From the NCBI GenBank assembly GCA_017983465.1, contig JAGOBK010000006.1, positions 95,461 through 159,460 on the forward strand: 64,000 bases of DNA, given 5' to 3'. The DNA comes from Crocinitomicaceae bacterium. Its GTDB lineage: Bacteria > Bacteroidota > Bacteroidia > Flavobacteriales_D > Crocinitomicaceae. This document shows positions 17,704 through 27,058 of the stretch, in pieces (positions within the stretch are counted from its first letter, which is position 1; each line of letters starts with the position of its first letter). The notes beneath the pieces were generated by a model that saw nothing but the letters and a program-made list of their open reading frames with translations, had not been told where the DNA came from and did not search any database. The translations under genes were made by a program, and so were the position numbers.

Positions 17704-17844
17704 ATGTATTTTGTGTATGTATTATATTCGGAAAAGGCAAAATGTAAGTATACAGGCTATACTGAAGACCTCACACGTCGATTGAATGAACACAATCCTG
17801 CTCTGCTGCGGTATAACTACTTCTTGGTTGGATGCAATGAATAA
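17704..17844 (+). pseudogene. Truncated GIY-YIG copy 3
   Basis: The first 31 codons match copies 1 and 2 apart from one silent change (ACC to ACA at codon 17). Homology stops at 17797 and the frame runs on through 15 unrelated codons to a TAA at 17842. The arginine/histidine segment is kept but the glutamate-bearing half is lost, so no working nuclease is expected. It ends 22 bases before the stop of the convergent PKD protein. Confidence 0.85.
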
Positions 17845-17865
17845 TCTTTACTCGTAACTTTAAGA

Positions 17866-20800
17866 TTAGCGAATCAAGGTGATAAATCCTTGTTTTTTGA
17901 CTTCGGTTCCGCCTAGCATGACGCCGTTTAACAAGTAAAAATAAACACCATCCGTGTGTGGTTTTCCATCGGTCGAAAGTCCATCCCAAGCCGCTACACC
18001 GGTTTGATCCTCTAAAATGCTGACCAAATTACCCCAGCGATTGAAAATCATGATATCATACGATTTAAAAGCTGGATAGGGCAGTACGACGAAGTCATTG
18101 ACACCATCCCCATTTGGAGTAAACACGTTTGGTACCCAAATGTCAGGATCGCTGACGAAAACTGTCGTTTCGTAGGTGGAAACACATCCTAATTGATCCA
18201 CAACCGTGAGTGTGATAACATGTGGTCCTCCTTGTGAAAAGGACGTAGTTGGCGCTGTGTTCGAATTCCACGTAAAGGTGGAGTCTGTATCTAAATTCCA
18301 AGTCCAACTGACAATCGGTGCATTCGTAAAGGTCGATTGGTCATTGAAATTGATAATGCCGTTTATGTCTGCATAAACTGGATTTGGAACAAAAAAGGCG
18401 TCCAAATCGTCGTCATTTACCGTGATTGGATCCAAAGGTAAAAGAATCTGACACCCAACGGAGTCGAAAATGGTAATGCTTGGTTGATACGTTCCCGGTG
18501 TTGCGTAGAAGTAATTAAAATTCAAAGAATCTGAGTAGATGGTGCCATCACCAAGATTCCAAACTAAACTATCGATGTTAGAAACATTCGTCAAGTAAAA
18601 TAGCGCTCCTTGTGCACAAATCGTTGCATCTTGCAGCCAATTTGGTGTACCCATCGGACCGCCAATTGAAATGTAGTCAAGAATCGTTGTGTCATCTGTA
18701 CAACCATATTGATCAGTCACAATGAAGTTTAAATCAAAGGATCCATTAGTCACAAGTGTATTCGATGGATTCTGAAGTATGGAGTTGTTACCATTCCCAA
18801 AGGACCAATTCCAACCGGTAATATCACCATAGGAGAAGGAGGAATCTTGAAAATTGCAAAAAATGGGTGGACAATCGTATTCTCCGTTTGCATTTGGAAT
18901 AGCGCCGGTGAAAAAGAAATTCGGAATGGCGAGCGGTGTGGACATGATCAAGTTGCGATTCAAGGTGTCTTTACAGCCGTTTCCATCGGTCGTGATGAGT
19001 GTTAAAATGTGCGAATTTGACAATTGTCCGTTATTTGGATTGGTTAAGGTAACAAGTGTATCTATACTCGTTCCAATCATTGAGCCATTTAGAAACCATT
19101 CATAACTTAAATTACCTATTCCTGTAGATTGGTTGATCGTTAGATTCGAATCCAAATCACATAAAACCGTATCGATGTCAAAGTCTGATGTCGGTTTCGT
19201 AATAGTAATTGTAACTCCAGTTGGCAGGGAAGTACAGCCGAAAATATCCGTTGCTATAATCGTCGCAGCGTAGGCACCTTCCCCAAAAAACGTATGAACG
19301 ATGGGTTGGTTGACGTTATTCGTAACTATCGTGGAATTATCGTCCGAAAAACTGGTGCTAAATGAACTCAGAGGGAGTCCATTAGCTAGACTAAAGGACG
19401 TATTGGTGAATGGAACGGTAAATGGTGAGCATCCGCTGTAAGCATCTGCGAGAATTCCTGCAATAGGCTTGTTCACGACTTTCACAGTTTGTGTGGCTGT
19501 TGATGAACACCCCACACTATTCGTTACCAGGTGAGAAATGGTGTAATTTCCCGGGGCGGGATAGGTATAGGAAATATTCGGCGCATTATTGATAAACTGA
19601 CCATTCCCCATGTTGTAAAACCAATTACTTACCGGATGTGATCCTGTAGCTCCACTCCATGATGTGCTGATATCCGTCAAGTTAATTGCGGTTCCGTTAC
19701 AGACAGTGTCGTTGGACATGGTGAACTGACTGGCAAGCTGAGAAATGGTGATGGTCGATGTAATGCTGTCCGAGCAGCCAGTGGTGTAGTTGTGTATGAC
19801 CTGTTCAATGTTGTATGTCCCATAGGTCGAATACGTATGACTGGTATTTCCGCCATTGGGGACATCGAGTTGGGCGTTGGTGAAATTCACATTTGGAGTA
19901 TTGTCAAAGAACTCATAATGCATGTCCACGTTGTCAGAAAGTACACCGTGAATGGAATTGTCATCGATTGCTACGTTTACAGGAAAGGAGCTTGGATTAC
20001 AAAACAAAGAGGCACTCGGTGAAAACTGGGCGATTGGCGCTAGAATATAAACGGCATCTTCGACGATAAACGTATCCTTACATCCCCTAAAGTCTGCTAT
20101 GAATGTAACGTCGAAATAGCCAGTATCTGATTCAAATTGGTGTGTTGGATTCTGATCAATGGATGTTCCGTCTCCAAAATCCCAGAAATACGTGACTTCA
20201 TTGGCATTGTGCGGTACTGAGATATACGTTGAACTGGTGAATATTACATCGTCATTGGAGCAAGCAATCAACGGGGTGTAGGTGAAACTTACTGAGTCGA
20301 TGTGTCCCACCGTCACATAATCGTTTTTAATAATCGTATCTGTACAGCCTGATTGGGTCGTGATGATTAATTGAACATCGTATACACCAACTTGATACGC
20401 TTGTGCTGGAGGGAAATGACCATTGAACGTTTGACCGTTTCCGAAGTTCCATTGCCAAGAAACAATCGGATTCGAAGGTGTGAACGAAGTATCAATGAAA
20501 TTGACAACGAGTGGATCACAGCCGGCTGTATCAATAGCATAGAATCCAGCTTGGACATTCGTTATATTTATATAATCATTTAAAGTCGTTGAACCTGTGC
20601 ATCCAGCTGCTGTAGTTAAACTTAGTGTGACATCATACAAGCCACTTTGAGTATAAATATGAGGCGGTGGTGTTAAGCCAGTGTATGTTTGACCATCTCC
20701 AAAGGTCCAAACATACGTACCTGGTATCGTTGTACTGCTGGTAAATTGGATGGATCCTGGTGCACAGTTGGTAATCGGATTCGCACTGAAAATAGGATTG

Positions 20801-21615
20801 GTATTGGCTTGAATGGTAATGGGTTGTGTAATCGTTGAGGTACAACCTGAGCTCGTGTTTTGCGAGGTCAATTGCACGGTATAGGTTCCGGGTGCGTTGA
20901 ATGCGAATGAAGGATTTTCTAAGGAACTGTTTCCCTGGGTTCCAAAATTCCAATTCCATGCATTGGCTCCCGCCGTTGAATTATCTTGAAATGAAATAGC
21001 TTGTCCAACGCAACCAAAAGTAGGTGCGGTAATTCCAGCTTGAAAATTCGCTACTTGAATACTTTGTGTGCTTGTTGCGACACAAGAGGTACTTGTATTC
21101 GTCACGTTTAAAGTGATGGTATAACTTCCAGCGGAATTATAGGTAATATTCGGTGGATTCGCGGCACTTGAGTTCTGACTATTCCCAAAATTCCAAGCAT
21201 TGCTAAAATTCGCTCCACTGGAAGAATTATTGACATAAGACAAGGTAAGAGGAACGGTACATCCCAAACCGTTAACAGAAAAAGCAACAATAGGTAAGGG
21301 ATTTACAGTGACAAATGCTGTTTTTATTTCAGCATCCACATTACCAACTGAATTTGTTACGACTAAAGTAATGGTAAACGTACCAGCTGTGGTAAATGCA
21401 TGAGATGGACTAACCTGTGTTGAAAGTGCACCATCTCCAAAATCCCAAGCATTTGAAACAATGGCGCTTGTACCATTGGGAATCGATGTATTTGTAAAGT
21501 TGACCGGGACACCAACGCACACCACCAAAGGATTTGCTGTAAAATTAGCTGTAGGTGTTTGCGCACGCGAAAAAAACGTGAATGCAAGTAGAAATACAGC
21601 GAATAGTATGCGCAT
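17866..21615 (-). CDS. PKD-repeat surface protein with type B (CHU_C) T9SS sorting domain
   Basis: A 1249-residue exported protein: signal peptide (about 1-18), then roughly a dozen PKD-type immunoglobulin-like repeats marked by WDFGDG, WNFGN, WTFGDG and similar motifs. The last 95 residues hold the gliding-motility C-terminal domain (VPNVFTPNGDGVNDFVVL, then FNRWGNLV and DGVYFYLL). This tail directs export by the type IX secretion system and surface anchoring or release. The size and lack of an enzyme domain suggest an adhesin-like role. Its promoter region is the 220-base gap to the DUF4340-like gene. Confidence 0.93.
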   Translation of the reverse strand: MRILFAVFLLAFTFFSRAQTPTANFTANPLVVCVGVPVNFTNTSIPNGTSAIVSNAWDFGDGALSTQVSPSHAFTTAGTFTITLVVTNSVGNVDAEIKTAFVTVNPLPIVAFSVNGLGCTVPLTLSYVNNSSSGANFSNAWNFGNSQNSSAANPPNITYNSAGSYTITLNVTNTSTSCVATSTQSIQVANFQAGITAPTFGCVGQAISFQDNSTAGANAWNWNFGTQGNSSLENPSFAFNAPGTYTVQLTSQNTSSGCTSTITQPITIQANTNPIFSANPITNCAPGSIQFTSSTTIPGTYVWTFGDGQTYTGLTPPPHIYTQSGLYDVTLSLTTAAGCTGSTTLNDYINITNVQAGFYAIDTAGCDPLVVNFIDTSFTPSNPIVSWQWNFGNGQTFNGHFPPAQAYQVGVYDVQLIITTQSGCTDTIIKNDYVTVGHIDSVSFTYTPLIACSNDDVIFTSSTYISVPHNANEVTYFWDFGDGTSIDQNPTHQFESDTGYFDVTFIADFRGCKDTFIVEDAVYILAPIAQFSPSASLFCNPSSFPVNVAIDDNSIHGVLSDNVDMHYEFFDNTPNVNFTNAQLDVPNGGNTSHTYSTYGTYNIEQVIHNYTTGCSDSITSTITISQLASQFTMSNDTVCNGTAINLTDISTSWSGATGSHPVSNWFYNMGNGQFINNAPNISYTYPAPGNYTISHLVTNSVGCSSTATQTVKVVNKPIAGILADAYSGCSPFTVPFTNTSFSLANGLPLSSFSTSFSDDNSTIVTNNVNQPIVHTFFGEGAYAATIIATDIFGCTSLPTGVTITITKPTSDFDIDTVLCDLDSNLTINQSTGIGNLSYEWFLNGSMIGTSIDTLVTLTNPNNGQLSNSHILTLITTDGNGCKDTLNRNLIMSTPLAIPNFFFTGAIPNANGEYDCPPIFCNFQDSSFSYGDITGWNWSFGNGNNSILQNPSNTLVTNGSFDLNFIVTDQYGCTDDTTILDYISIGGPMGTPNWLQDATICAQGALFYLTNVSNIDSLVWNLGDGTIYSDSLNFNYFYATPGTYQPSITIFDSVGCQILLPLDPITVNDDDLDAFFVPNPVYADINGIINFNDQSTFTNAPIVSWTWNLDTDSTFTWNSNTAPTTSFSQGGPHVITLTVVDQLGCVSTYETTVFVSDPDIWVPNVFTPNGDGVNDFVVLPYPAFKSYDIMIFNRWGNLVSILEDQTGVAAWDGLSTDGKPHTDGVYFYLLNGVMLGGTEVKKQGFITLIR

Positions 21616-21774
21616 TTAGGTAGCTAGTAGTTTAGGTATTAGCCTTAACGCAAAATTGTAGTGTAAAGTTGCTTAAAAGGCCATTTTTATCAAGAAAACT
21701 TACCTTCCAATTCTAGAGGACAGAAAACATTATTTTCATTTTAAGAAACCGAAGATTGATTTATCTAGATTTCC

Positions 21775-21797
21775 CGCAGTAAAAAATTACTACTGCG
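21775..21797. other. Intergenic inverted repeat between DUF4340-like and PKD genes
   Basis: CGCAGTA and TACTGCG form a 7-bp stem around a 9-base AT-rich loop within the 220-base gap 21616-21835. It could end the gld operon transcript (minus strand) or be an operator for the PKD gene; there is no T-run directly after the stem, so it is not a standard terminator. Nothing else is recognisable in this gap. Confidence 0.35.
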
Positions 21798-21835
21798 CAA
21801 GGGTTGTGCAATTTGTTTAGAACCGTATAGCGGAT

Positions 21836-22864
21836 CTATTTCGGAAAATTCAATTCCATTCCTGGGAAGAACACATGTCCCATAATCAGTGGATTGAAAA
21901 CAAAATATTGACATTTCACCAATTCTCCATTCGGTAGTTGACACCAGAACTTATTCATGTCCATGTTCTCCATCTCTCCAAATTCGTTGCGTTGTGCTTC
22001 CTTCGTTGCGATTTTAAACATACGCAATTTTGTTGCGGGACCTTGTTTTTCCTTTACTGTAAGCACACAAAATGGTGAAGAACGTTTTAGGCTGTCACAT
22101 TGTTTTTTGCTTAATTCGTAATTCGCTAATTCAAAGTGAATTTTCTTGTATCCTTGCAAATAACGGTAAATGTTTAAGGTATCCACTGCAGGTATTTTTT
22201 TACCATTTTGAGTCAATTTGAAACGATTTCCAGTCGCTGTTATATGGAAATTGCGGTGTTTTTCTTGAGGATATTTGACATCTATACTGGCAATTTGCTC
22301 CATTTCTAGCTCGAATATGTTTGTGCACGCCCATTTTCTTGGGTCAGCAAAGAAACGAGGTTCAATGATACCAGCCATTCCTTTAATTTGCATCATCACT
22401 GGATTAGAACTCTTACCGCCGTCAGCTGTTTCCAACAACATGATTTGTCCATTATGATCTTGTGCAGATGGTCCGATGTACCACGTTTTTGTCCATTCGC
22501 CATCCTGGAAAATTTCCACTTTGGTATGACTTGCAGACATCAGTTTTATAAATTGTTTATGGCTTTTTTCGGATAAATATCCCTTCAAAGAAATGTTACC
22601 GAGTGCTTCGAGGATGTAATGAGCGCTTGACTGCATAATACAAGCGCCATTTTGATCGGTCCATTCATCTCCTTTTCTCACCAACGTGAAAGTATTTGAA
22701 AAAGCATCAGAGATGATGATTTTAGTAACTGAATTCGTGTCTTTTACCGCAAATTCAATGAATTCTGAGTCACTTGCGCCGTCTTTGCGCGTTAAGTCTA
22801 TCGCAAACCATCCGAGAACGACTAACACTACGACTAAAGAGAGGAGGATACTGATTTTTTTCAT
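21836..22864 (-). CDS. DUF4340-like membrane-anchored protein
   Basis: A 342-residue protein with one N-terminal membrane helix (about 5-24) and a long extracytoplasmic part. The segment TKIIISDAFSNTFTLVRKGDEW and the overall size fit DUF4340, a family commonly encoded with GldG-type ABC auxiliary proteins. It follows gldG by six bases on the same strand and probably works with the GldF/GldG transporter parts. Assignment is by context and pattern. Confidence 0.7.
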   Translation of the reverse strand: MKKISILLSLVVVLVVLGWFAIDLTRKDGASDSEFIEFAVKDTNSVTKIIISDAFSNTFTLVRKGDEWTDQNGACIMQSSAHYILEALGNISLKGYLSEKSHKQFIKLMSASHTKVEIFQDGEWTKTWYIGPSAQDHNGQIMLLETADGGKSSNPVMMQIKGMAGIIEPRFFADPRKWACTNIFELEMEQIASIDVKYPQEKHRNFHITATGNRFKLTQNGKKIPAVDTLNIYRYLQGYKKIHFELANYELSKKQCDSLKRSSPFCVLTVKEKQGPATKLRMFKIATKEAQRNEFGEMENMDMNKFWCQLPNGELVKCQYFVFNPLIMGHVFFPGMELNFPK

Positions 22865-22870
22865 GGAGGA

Positions 22871-24664
22871 TTATTTTCTTGCGTAACGACGAGTTCGAAT
22901 GTAGTTCATGAGCATGCTGAGTAGAATAATAATTCCAAGTGGTAAAAGCATGTTGATTGTTTTGTAGAATCCAGCGAATTTCGTCACCTTTTCCTTGTCA
23001 ATTTCCTTGATGTCGATCTGACGACTACGGATGTCAAGAACGGAATTATCTCCCATCATGTAATCGACAATGTTTTGAAAAAACTCTTGATTTCCGTAGT
23101 AAAGTGAGATGCGACGTTGGTATAAGTCGTAATCCATTTTTAATTCATTGAAACCATTCGGGCGGTACAAGTAGTTCAATCCTTTTGGATTAGGCATAGA
23201 ATCATAAGTGTTGGCGAAGAAGGTTCCATTCCCTATTAGTAATACCTTTCCTTCTTTTTGACTTTTTGCTTGAAACGCATATTTCTTCGGAAGGTTTTTT
23301 ACAAATTCAGGCGGGAGTCGGTTGTTGTAGTGGGAACTAAAATAACCTTCGACCATTCCACCAAGACAGACTTTATTGATCTCGTCTTCTGGATTGTCCA
23401 CTAATTTTGGAGATTTGCCATAATTCAAAGGCAAGCCCAGATTAACAAATGGTTGAAGTCCAGATGGAATGGAGTTTGTTGAGGACGTAAGTAGGCTTGT
23501 TTGCTTGACATTCGGTAAATCCACGAAACTGACTTCGTTTGCATATTTCAGCAATATTGGATCTACATTTCGAGTGATTGGGTGCTTTGACGGAGTTGCC
23601 ATTACGTGAAAAAACCATGGAATAAACGTCGATTCAGCAAAAGGGACAATTTTGGGTGCACATTGAACGTCCATCATGTAATTTTCGTGAACCTTGATGC
23701 CATAATCGAAAAGAAGCCTGTCCAATTTTATGTTCTTCCTCATAGAATGAGTCATTCCCCGCGCCATGAGCGTATCCTCATCGTGTTGCAGCGTATTCAT
23801 GAACACCATTAACTTTCCTCCGCGCATCACAAATTGATCTAAAATGTACATGCTACTGTCCGAGTATGGAATACGTGGATTAGCGATAATTACACCATCG
23901 ATCTCGTTTAACGCGGCAATAGAATCAGATAAATTCACATCGGATAGTGTGAAATAAGGCGCTAAAAGAGCTCTCGCACGCATGGTTTGTTGGTAAGTCA
24001 ATTCACCGTGCCCTTGAAGGAAAGCAATTCTTGGCTTATTCACTTGTGTCAAACGACGCATACTCGCAATCAAGTTGTATTCTAAGTTGTTCAACGACGT
24101 TTCAATGATTTCCGCCATGTCCTCCAAACTGTTTGGATGTCCGGGTTGCGTACCTGGTAGGAATTGTACCATGTTCTCCTTCGTAATACCATTAACGGTA
24201 TAACTCATAATTGCACCTGGAAACAGCATCACTTTGCTTTGTGTACCGTCCTTCATGTACAAGATCTCCAAAGGCATGATTCCTTTTCCTTTATCGTACA
24301 ACTGTGCACGCATGGCATTCACTTCCTCTTCGGATCCAACATTGATATCCGTGAATAAATACTCGATGCGATTTCCTGCCACGCGTTTGAAATCCTGTAG
24401 TTTATCCTTTAAGGCTGTTTGAAAGTGTTTTATTTCGGAAGGCATATTTCCTTCCAAATAGATTTGAATGCTGATTCTGTTTTCGAAATTATCTTTGTTA
24501 GACAAGAAGTTTTCGGTACTATTCGCTAATGAATAACGTTGATCCTTGGTCATATCGATCTTGTAATAGATCAATGAACCAATAATATTTACGAGCACAA
24601 TCGCTACACCAACAAGTGCGAGAACTGTCCAGTTGAAAAGTCCTTTTGTGAGATTCTTTTTCAT
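22871..24664 (-). CDS. gldG: Gliding-motility ABC transporter auxiliary protein GldG
   Basis: A 597-residue membrane protein with a helix at each end (about 13-33 and 570-590) around a large extracytoplasmic ABC_transp_aux domain. Typical segments are DQRYSLANSTENFL near residue 45, IAFLQGHGELTYQQT, and the DGVIIANPRIPYSDSSMYILDQF region. In Flavobacterium GldG with GldF and the ATPase GldA forms an ABC transporter needed for gliding. gldF is directly upstream (one-base gap); no gldA is in the window. Confidence 0.9.
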   Translation of the reverse strand: MKKNLTKGLFNWTVLALVGVAIVLVNIIGSLIYYKIDMTKDQRYSLANSTENFLSNKDNFENRISIQIYLEGNMPSEIKHFQTALKDKLQDFKRVAGNRIEYLFTDINVGSEEEVNAMRAQLYDKGKGIMPLEILYMKDGTQSKVMLFPGAIMSYTVNGITKENMVQFLPGTQPGHPNSLEDMAEIIETSLNNLEYNLIASMRRLTQVNKPRIAFLQGHGELTYQQTMRARALLAPYFTLSDVNLSDSIAALNEIDGVIIANPRIPYSDSSMYILDQFVMRGGKLMVFMNTLQHDEDTLMARGMTHSMRKNIKLDRLLFDYGIKVHENYMMDVQCAPKIVPFAESTFIPWFFHVMATPSKHPITRNVDPILLKYANEVSFVDLPNVKQTSLLTSSTNSIPSGLQPFVNLGLPLNYGKSPKLVDNPEDEINKVCLGGMVEGYFSSHYNNRLPPEFVKNLPKKYAFQAKSQKEGKVLLIGNGTFFANTYDSMPNPKGLNYLYRPNGFNELKMDYDLYQRRISLYYGNQEFFQNIVDYMMGDNSVLDIRSRQIDIKEIDKEKVTKFAGFYKTINMLLPLGIIILLSMLMNYIRTRRYARK

Positions 24665-24665
24665 G

Positions 24666-25397
24666 TTATTTTTTCAATGTTTTTATCACTGTTAAAGAAG
24701 CGAATAAGAACAGCGTATTGAGGGAAATGAAATAGATGATGTCACCAGAATCTATGACACCTTTTTTAATGGAATCGTAATGAAACGCAATTCCAACATA
24801 CTTAATGAAGTAATCAAGTCCACCAAATTGACTAAAATTACCTAACAAGTTAAAACCATCGTAAAACACCCAACACAAGAACATCGCTAGAATGAACGCA
24901 ACAATTTGACTATTGGTGAGTGATGAGGCGAAAATACCTATGGAAACAAATACTGCGCCAAGTAAAATGAGTCCAACATAGGATGTCATGGTTGCACCTG
25001 CATCAATATTTCCTGCTGGTTTCCCAAGGTAATACATGGAAATGAAATAAATAATGGTTGGAATGATGGCCACAACGAGTAATGCTACACCAGCGAGGTA
25101 TTTAGCGAAAACGAGTTTGAAATCCGAAATTGGTCGTGTTAGTAGTAATTCAATCGTCCCGGTTCTTCTTTCCTCAGCGATTGAACGCATGGTGATGGCC
25201 GGAATCAAAATAAAGAAAATGACTGGAGATAAATTGAAGAAGGGAATCATGTCTGCTTCCGTTCCTTCAAGTAGATTCGTGTTGTACGAAAGAACCCAAT
25301 GAAAAAGTCCAGAGGCAATTAAATAGATAAGGATAAACACATATCCAATAATAGAACTTAGAAAACTATTGATTTCCTTAAAAAATAATGCGCGCAT
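24666..25397 (-). CDS. gldF: Gliding-motility ABC transporter permease GldF
   Basis: A 243-residue permease with six hydrophobic segments. The motif ITMRSIAEERRTGTIELLLT near residues 67-86 is the hallmark of ABC-2 type permeases of the GldF/NosY group. It heads a gldF-gldG-DUF4340 operon. A TAnnTTTG -7 element (minus strand, 25415-25422) lies 18 bases upstream of the ATG. The ATPase partner must be encoded elsewhere. Confidence 0.92.
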   Translation of the reverse strand: MRALFFKEINSFLSSIIGYVFILIYLIASGLFHWVLSYNTNLLEGTEADMIPFFNLSPVIFFILIPAITMRSIAEERRTGTIELLLTRPISDFKLVFAKYLAGVALLVVAIIPTIIYFISMYYLGKPAGNIDAGATMTSYVGLILLGAVFVSIGIFASSLTNSQIVAFILAMFLCWVFYDGFNLLGNFSQFGGLDYFIKYVGIAFHYDSIKKGVIDSGDIIYFISLNTLFLFASLTVIKTLKK

Positions 25398-25480
25398 ATG
25401 ATGATTTCAATCCTCAAAAATAAGGATTTTACCCGTACGATGAACAGAGTTTGAAATTGCTTGATAGGAAAATATAGATC

Positions 25481-25512
25481 AAAAAAAAATCCCGCGAGAG
25501 GCGGGATTTTCA
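25481..25512 (-). terminator. Intrinsic terminator after the cold-shock gene
   Basis: AATCCCGC/GCGGGATT stem with loop GAGAG, followed on the minus strand by a long T-run (A9 on the plus strand). It sits 17 bases after the csp stop. Confidence 0.9.
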
Positions 25513-25528
25513 TGATGAGAATGTACTA

Positions 25529-25720
25529 CTATGCTTTTTTTACATTGATTGCATTCAAACCTTTACGACCTTCTTGTAAATCGTACTCAACTTCGTCATT
25601 TTCTTTGACTTTGTCGATTAATCCTGTAACATGAACAAAATATTCTTTGTTCGTGTCGTCTTCGATAATAAATCCAAATCCTTTAGATTCATTAAAGAAC
25701 TTTACTGTTCCTCTACTCAT
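25529..25720 (-). CDS. Cold-shock domain protein
   Basis: A 63-residue single cold-shock domain. RNP1 is KGFGFI (13-18) and RNP2 is YFVHV (27-31), the nucleic-acid-binding motifs of CspA-type RNA chaperones. Length is normal, and a strong terminator follows, so it is a single-gene unit. CspA-family genes are often controlled by their 5' untranslated region; the 88-base gap upstream is too short and undistinctive to show this. Confidence 0.95.
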   Translation of the reverse strand: MSRGTVKFFNESKGFGFIIEDDTNKEYFVHVTGLIDKVKENDEVEYDLQEGRKGLNAINVKKA

Positions 25721-25808
25721 TTTGTAATAAATTAATTTCGGTAAAGGTATACTTAATTACCGGTTATCCAATAAATATTCAAATTTTTTGACTTTTGCGG
25801 AATTTAAG

Positions 25809-26108
25809 TCATTGAAATCCATCGAAGTATTCCACTAAACTCCATGCTTCTGGTTTCGCAGAGAACCATGGTTTAATGGTAGGCCAAATGGATTGGAAAA
25901 GAGGGGAAATACGGTAATTTTCAAGTGCTTCTTCATTTTCCCAAATGCTGTATGTCATAACGACACATGGATTTTTTATATCCTGAATCAATTTCATGCC
26001 ACGACAACCTGGGAAGGTGGCAACTGACCATTTTACTTGTTCGAAGTGAGATAAAAAGGTTTCTATTTGCTCTTGTTGGAATTCCAACTTAACGACACGG
26101 GTAATCAT
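25809..26108 (-). CDS. Antibiotic biosynthesis monooxygenase-like (dimeric alpha/beta barrel) protein
   Basis: A 99-residue protein with the ABM/heme-monooxygenase ferredoxin-like fold: ITRVVKLEFQQEQIETFL, GCRGMKLIQD, and VVMTYSIWENEEALENYR. Such proteins act as small monooxygenases, heme-degrading enzymes or mere structural relatives; the substrate is not predictable. A 20-codon longer reading exists but would overlap the SAM hydrolase gene, so the ATG at 26108, four bases after that stop, is chosen. Confidence 0.75.
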   Translation of the reverse strand: MITRVVKLEFQQEQIETFLSHFEQVKWSVATFPGCRGMKLIQDIKNPCVVMTYSIWENEEALENYRISPLFQSIWPTIKPWFSAKPEAWSLVEYFDGFQ

Positions 26109-26112
26109 GGAA

Positions 26113-26967
26113 TTAATCAAAAAGTGATACAATGTCCTCTTTAGATCCTTTTGGTGTGAATTCAACATGCACCGGATCTCCTTGTCTCATACCAAAGAGC
26201 TTATTTGCTCCACCGGTACTGCCGTTTGCACCGCGATTAATCGCGATTTCAAGTAATTGACTGCTATTAAAAAGTGCAACACGTTCACCCATAGTCACAT
26301 TGTTATATGTTTCGTTGATCTCGTCGATGTAGTATTCTTTGTTTAAATACTTGATGGTAAAAGGTGTTTTTTCACCGAAGTGATTAAAATCTGCTTTACG
26401 GATATTCGTGATTAAATTCCCATAGCTATCCACATGAATGACATTTCCACGAATAATGAGGTTTTCAATAACCGGTTTTTGCATAAATGCTCGTTTGTAA
26501 GCATTCGTTGGTTTGGCAAAACTACCGATTGACTCTCCTTCCGCGATTCTTTTCGCAAGTGGAATAAAGCAATTTTTCGTTGGAAATTTCACCATTTCAG
26601 GATGATTAACAATATCTGAAAACTGGTATAGTTCATCTGGATGTTCTTCATCTAGAAAGCAACCGAAGAATCCGTTGTCATTGGAAATGAAATATTGACC
26701 TTTAAAAAACATGATCGTTGGGAAGCTCAATTTGTCACCAGTTAAAACCGGTTCACCATCTACTCCGATAATGTGAATAGTCCCTTTTGGAAAATCTTGA
26801 AAGCAACAACGCAGTTGAAAAGCAGCGTTAGCCACATCAAACGGACGAATGTTGTGAGAAATGTCGACAACATATGCTTGGGGCATTTGATTTAAAATGG
26901 CACCCTTAATTGCGGCTACGTAGTAGTCTTGAAGTCCATTATCTGAAGTAAGTGTTACGATTTGCAT
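26113..26967 (-). CDS. SAM hydroxide adenosyltransferase (SAM hydrolase, DUF62 family)
   Basis: A 284-residue member of the fluorinase/SAM-hydrolase superfamily, which cleaves S-adenosylmethionine to adenosine and methionine with water. Conserved parts are the N-terminal TLTSDNGLQDYYVAAIKG (Asp9), VVDISHNIRPFDVANAAFQL and the C-terminal domain starting HVDSYGNLITN. The chlorinase/fluorinase insert loop is not apparent. It is divergent from phoH and likely co-transcribed with the small monooxygenase-like gene. Confidence 0.9.
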   Translation of the reverse strand: MQIVTLTSDNGLQDYYVAAIKGAILNQMPQAYVVDISHNIRPFDVANAAFQLRCCFQDFPKGTIHIIGVDGEPVLTGDKLSFPTIMFFKGQYFISNDNGFFGCFLDEEHPDELYQFSDIVNHPEMVKFPTKNCFIPLAKRIAEGESIGSFAKPTNAYKRAFMQKPVIENLIIRGNVIHVDSYGNLITNIRKADFNHFGEKTPFTIKYLNKEYYIDEINETYNNVTMGERVALFNSSQLLEIAINRGANGSTGGANKLFGMRQGDPVHVEFTPKGSKEDIVSLFD

Positions 26968-27058
26968 GTCAAACAGAAATCAGTGTCCGCAGAAATTTAT
27001 AATTTTACCAAAAGTAATCTAAATTAGAGTATCACCCCTGAACATACACTAAAATAAA

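Larger units (their letters stand above)
16986..17797 (+). repeat. Tandem 329-bp repeat array seeded by the tRNA-Phe 3' end
   Basis: Three units with a 329-base period begin at 16986, 17315 and 17644. Each starts with the tRNA 3' end (gattcctggaggcaccac), followed by a terminator hairpin, a GIY-YIG ORF and, at the unit end, gtccctgg plus a 14-bp palindrome. Units 1 and 2 look identical base for base. Unit 3 keeps the tRNA fragment, has a changed terminator and loses homology at 17797. Only the first unit is joined to a full tRNA. Confidence 0.95.

Noticed and set aside
17148..17740. Two 87-residue open frames antisense to the GIY-YIG copies
   Set aside because: They arise from the duplicated unit read backwards and from the tRNA 3' fragment; no family features, and the sense frame carries clear GIY-YIG motifs.
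16986..17797. CRISPR-like array
   Set aside because: The repeats are 329 bp, identical throughout and protein-coding, with no spacers; no cas genes nearby.
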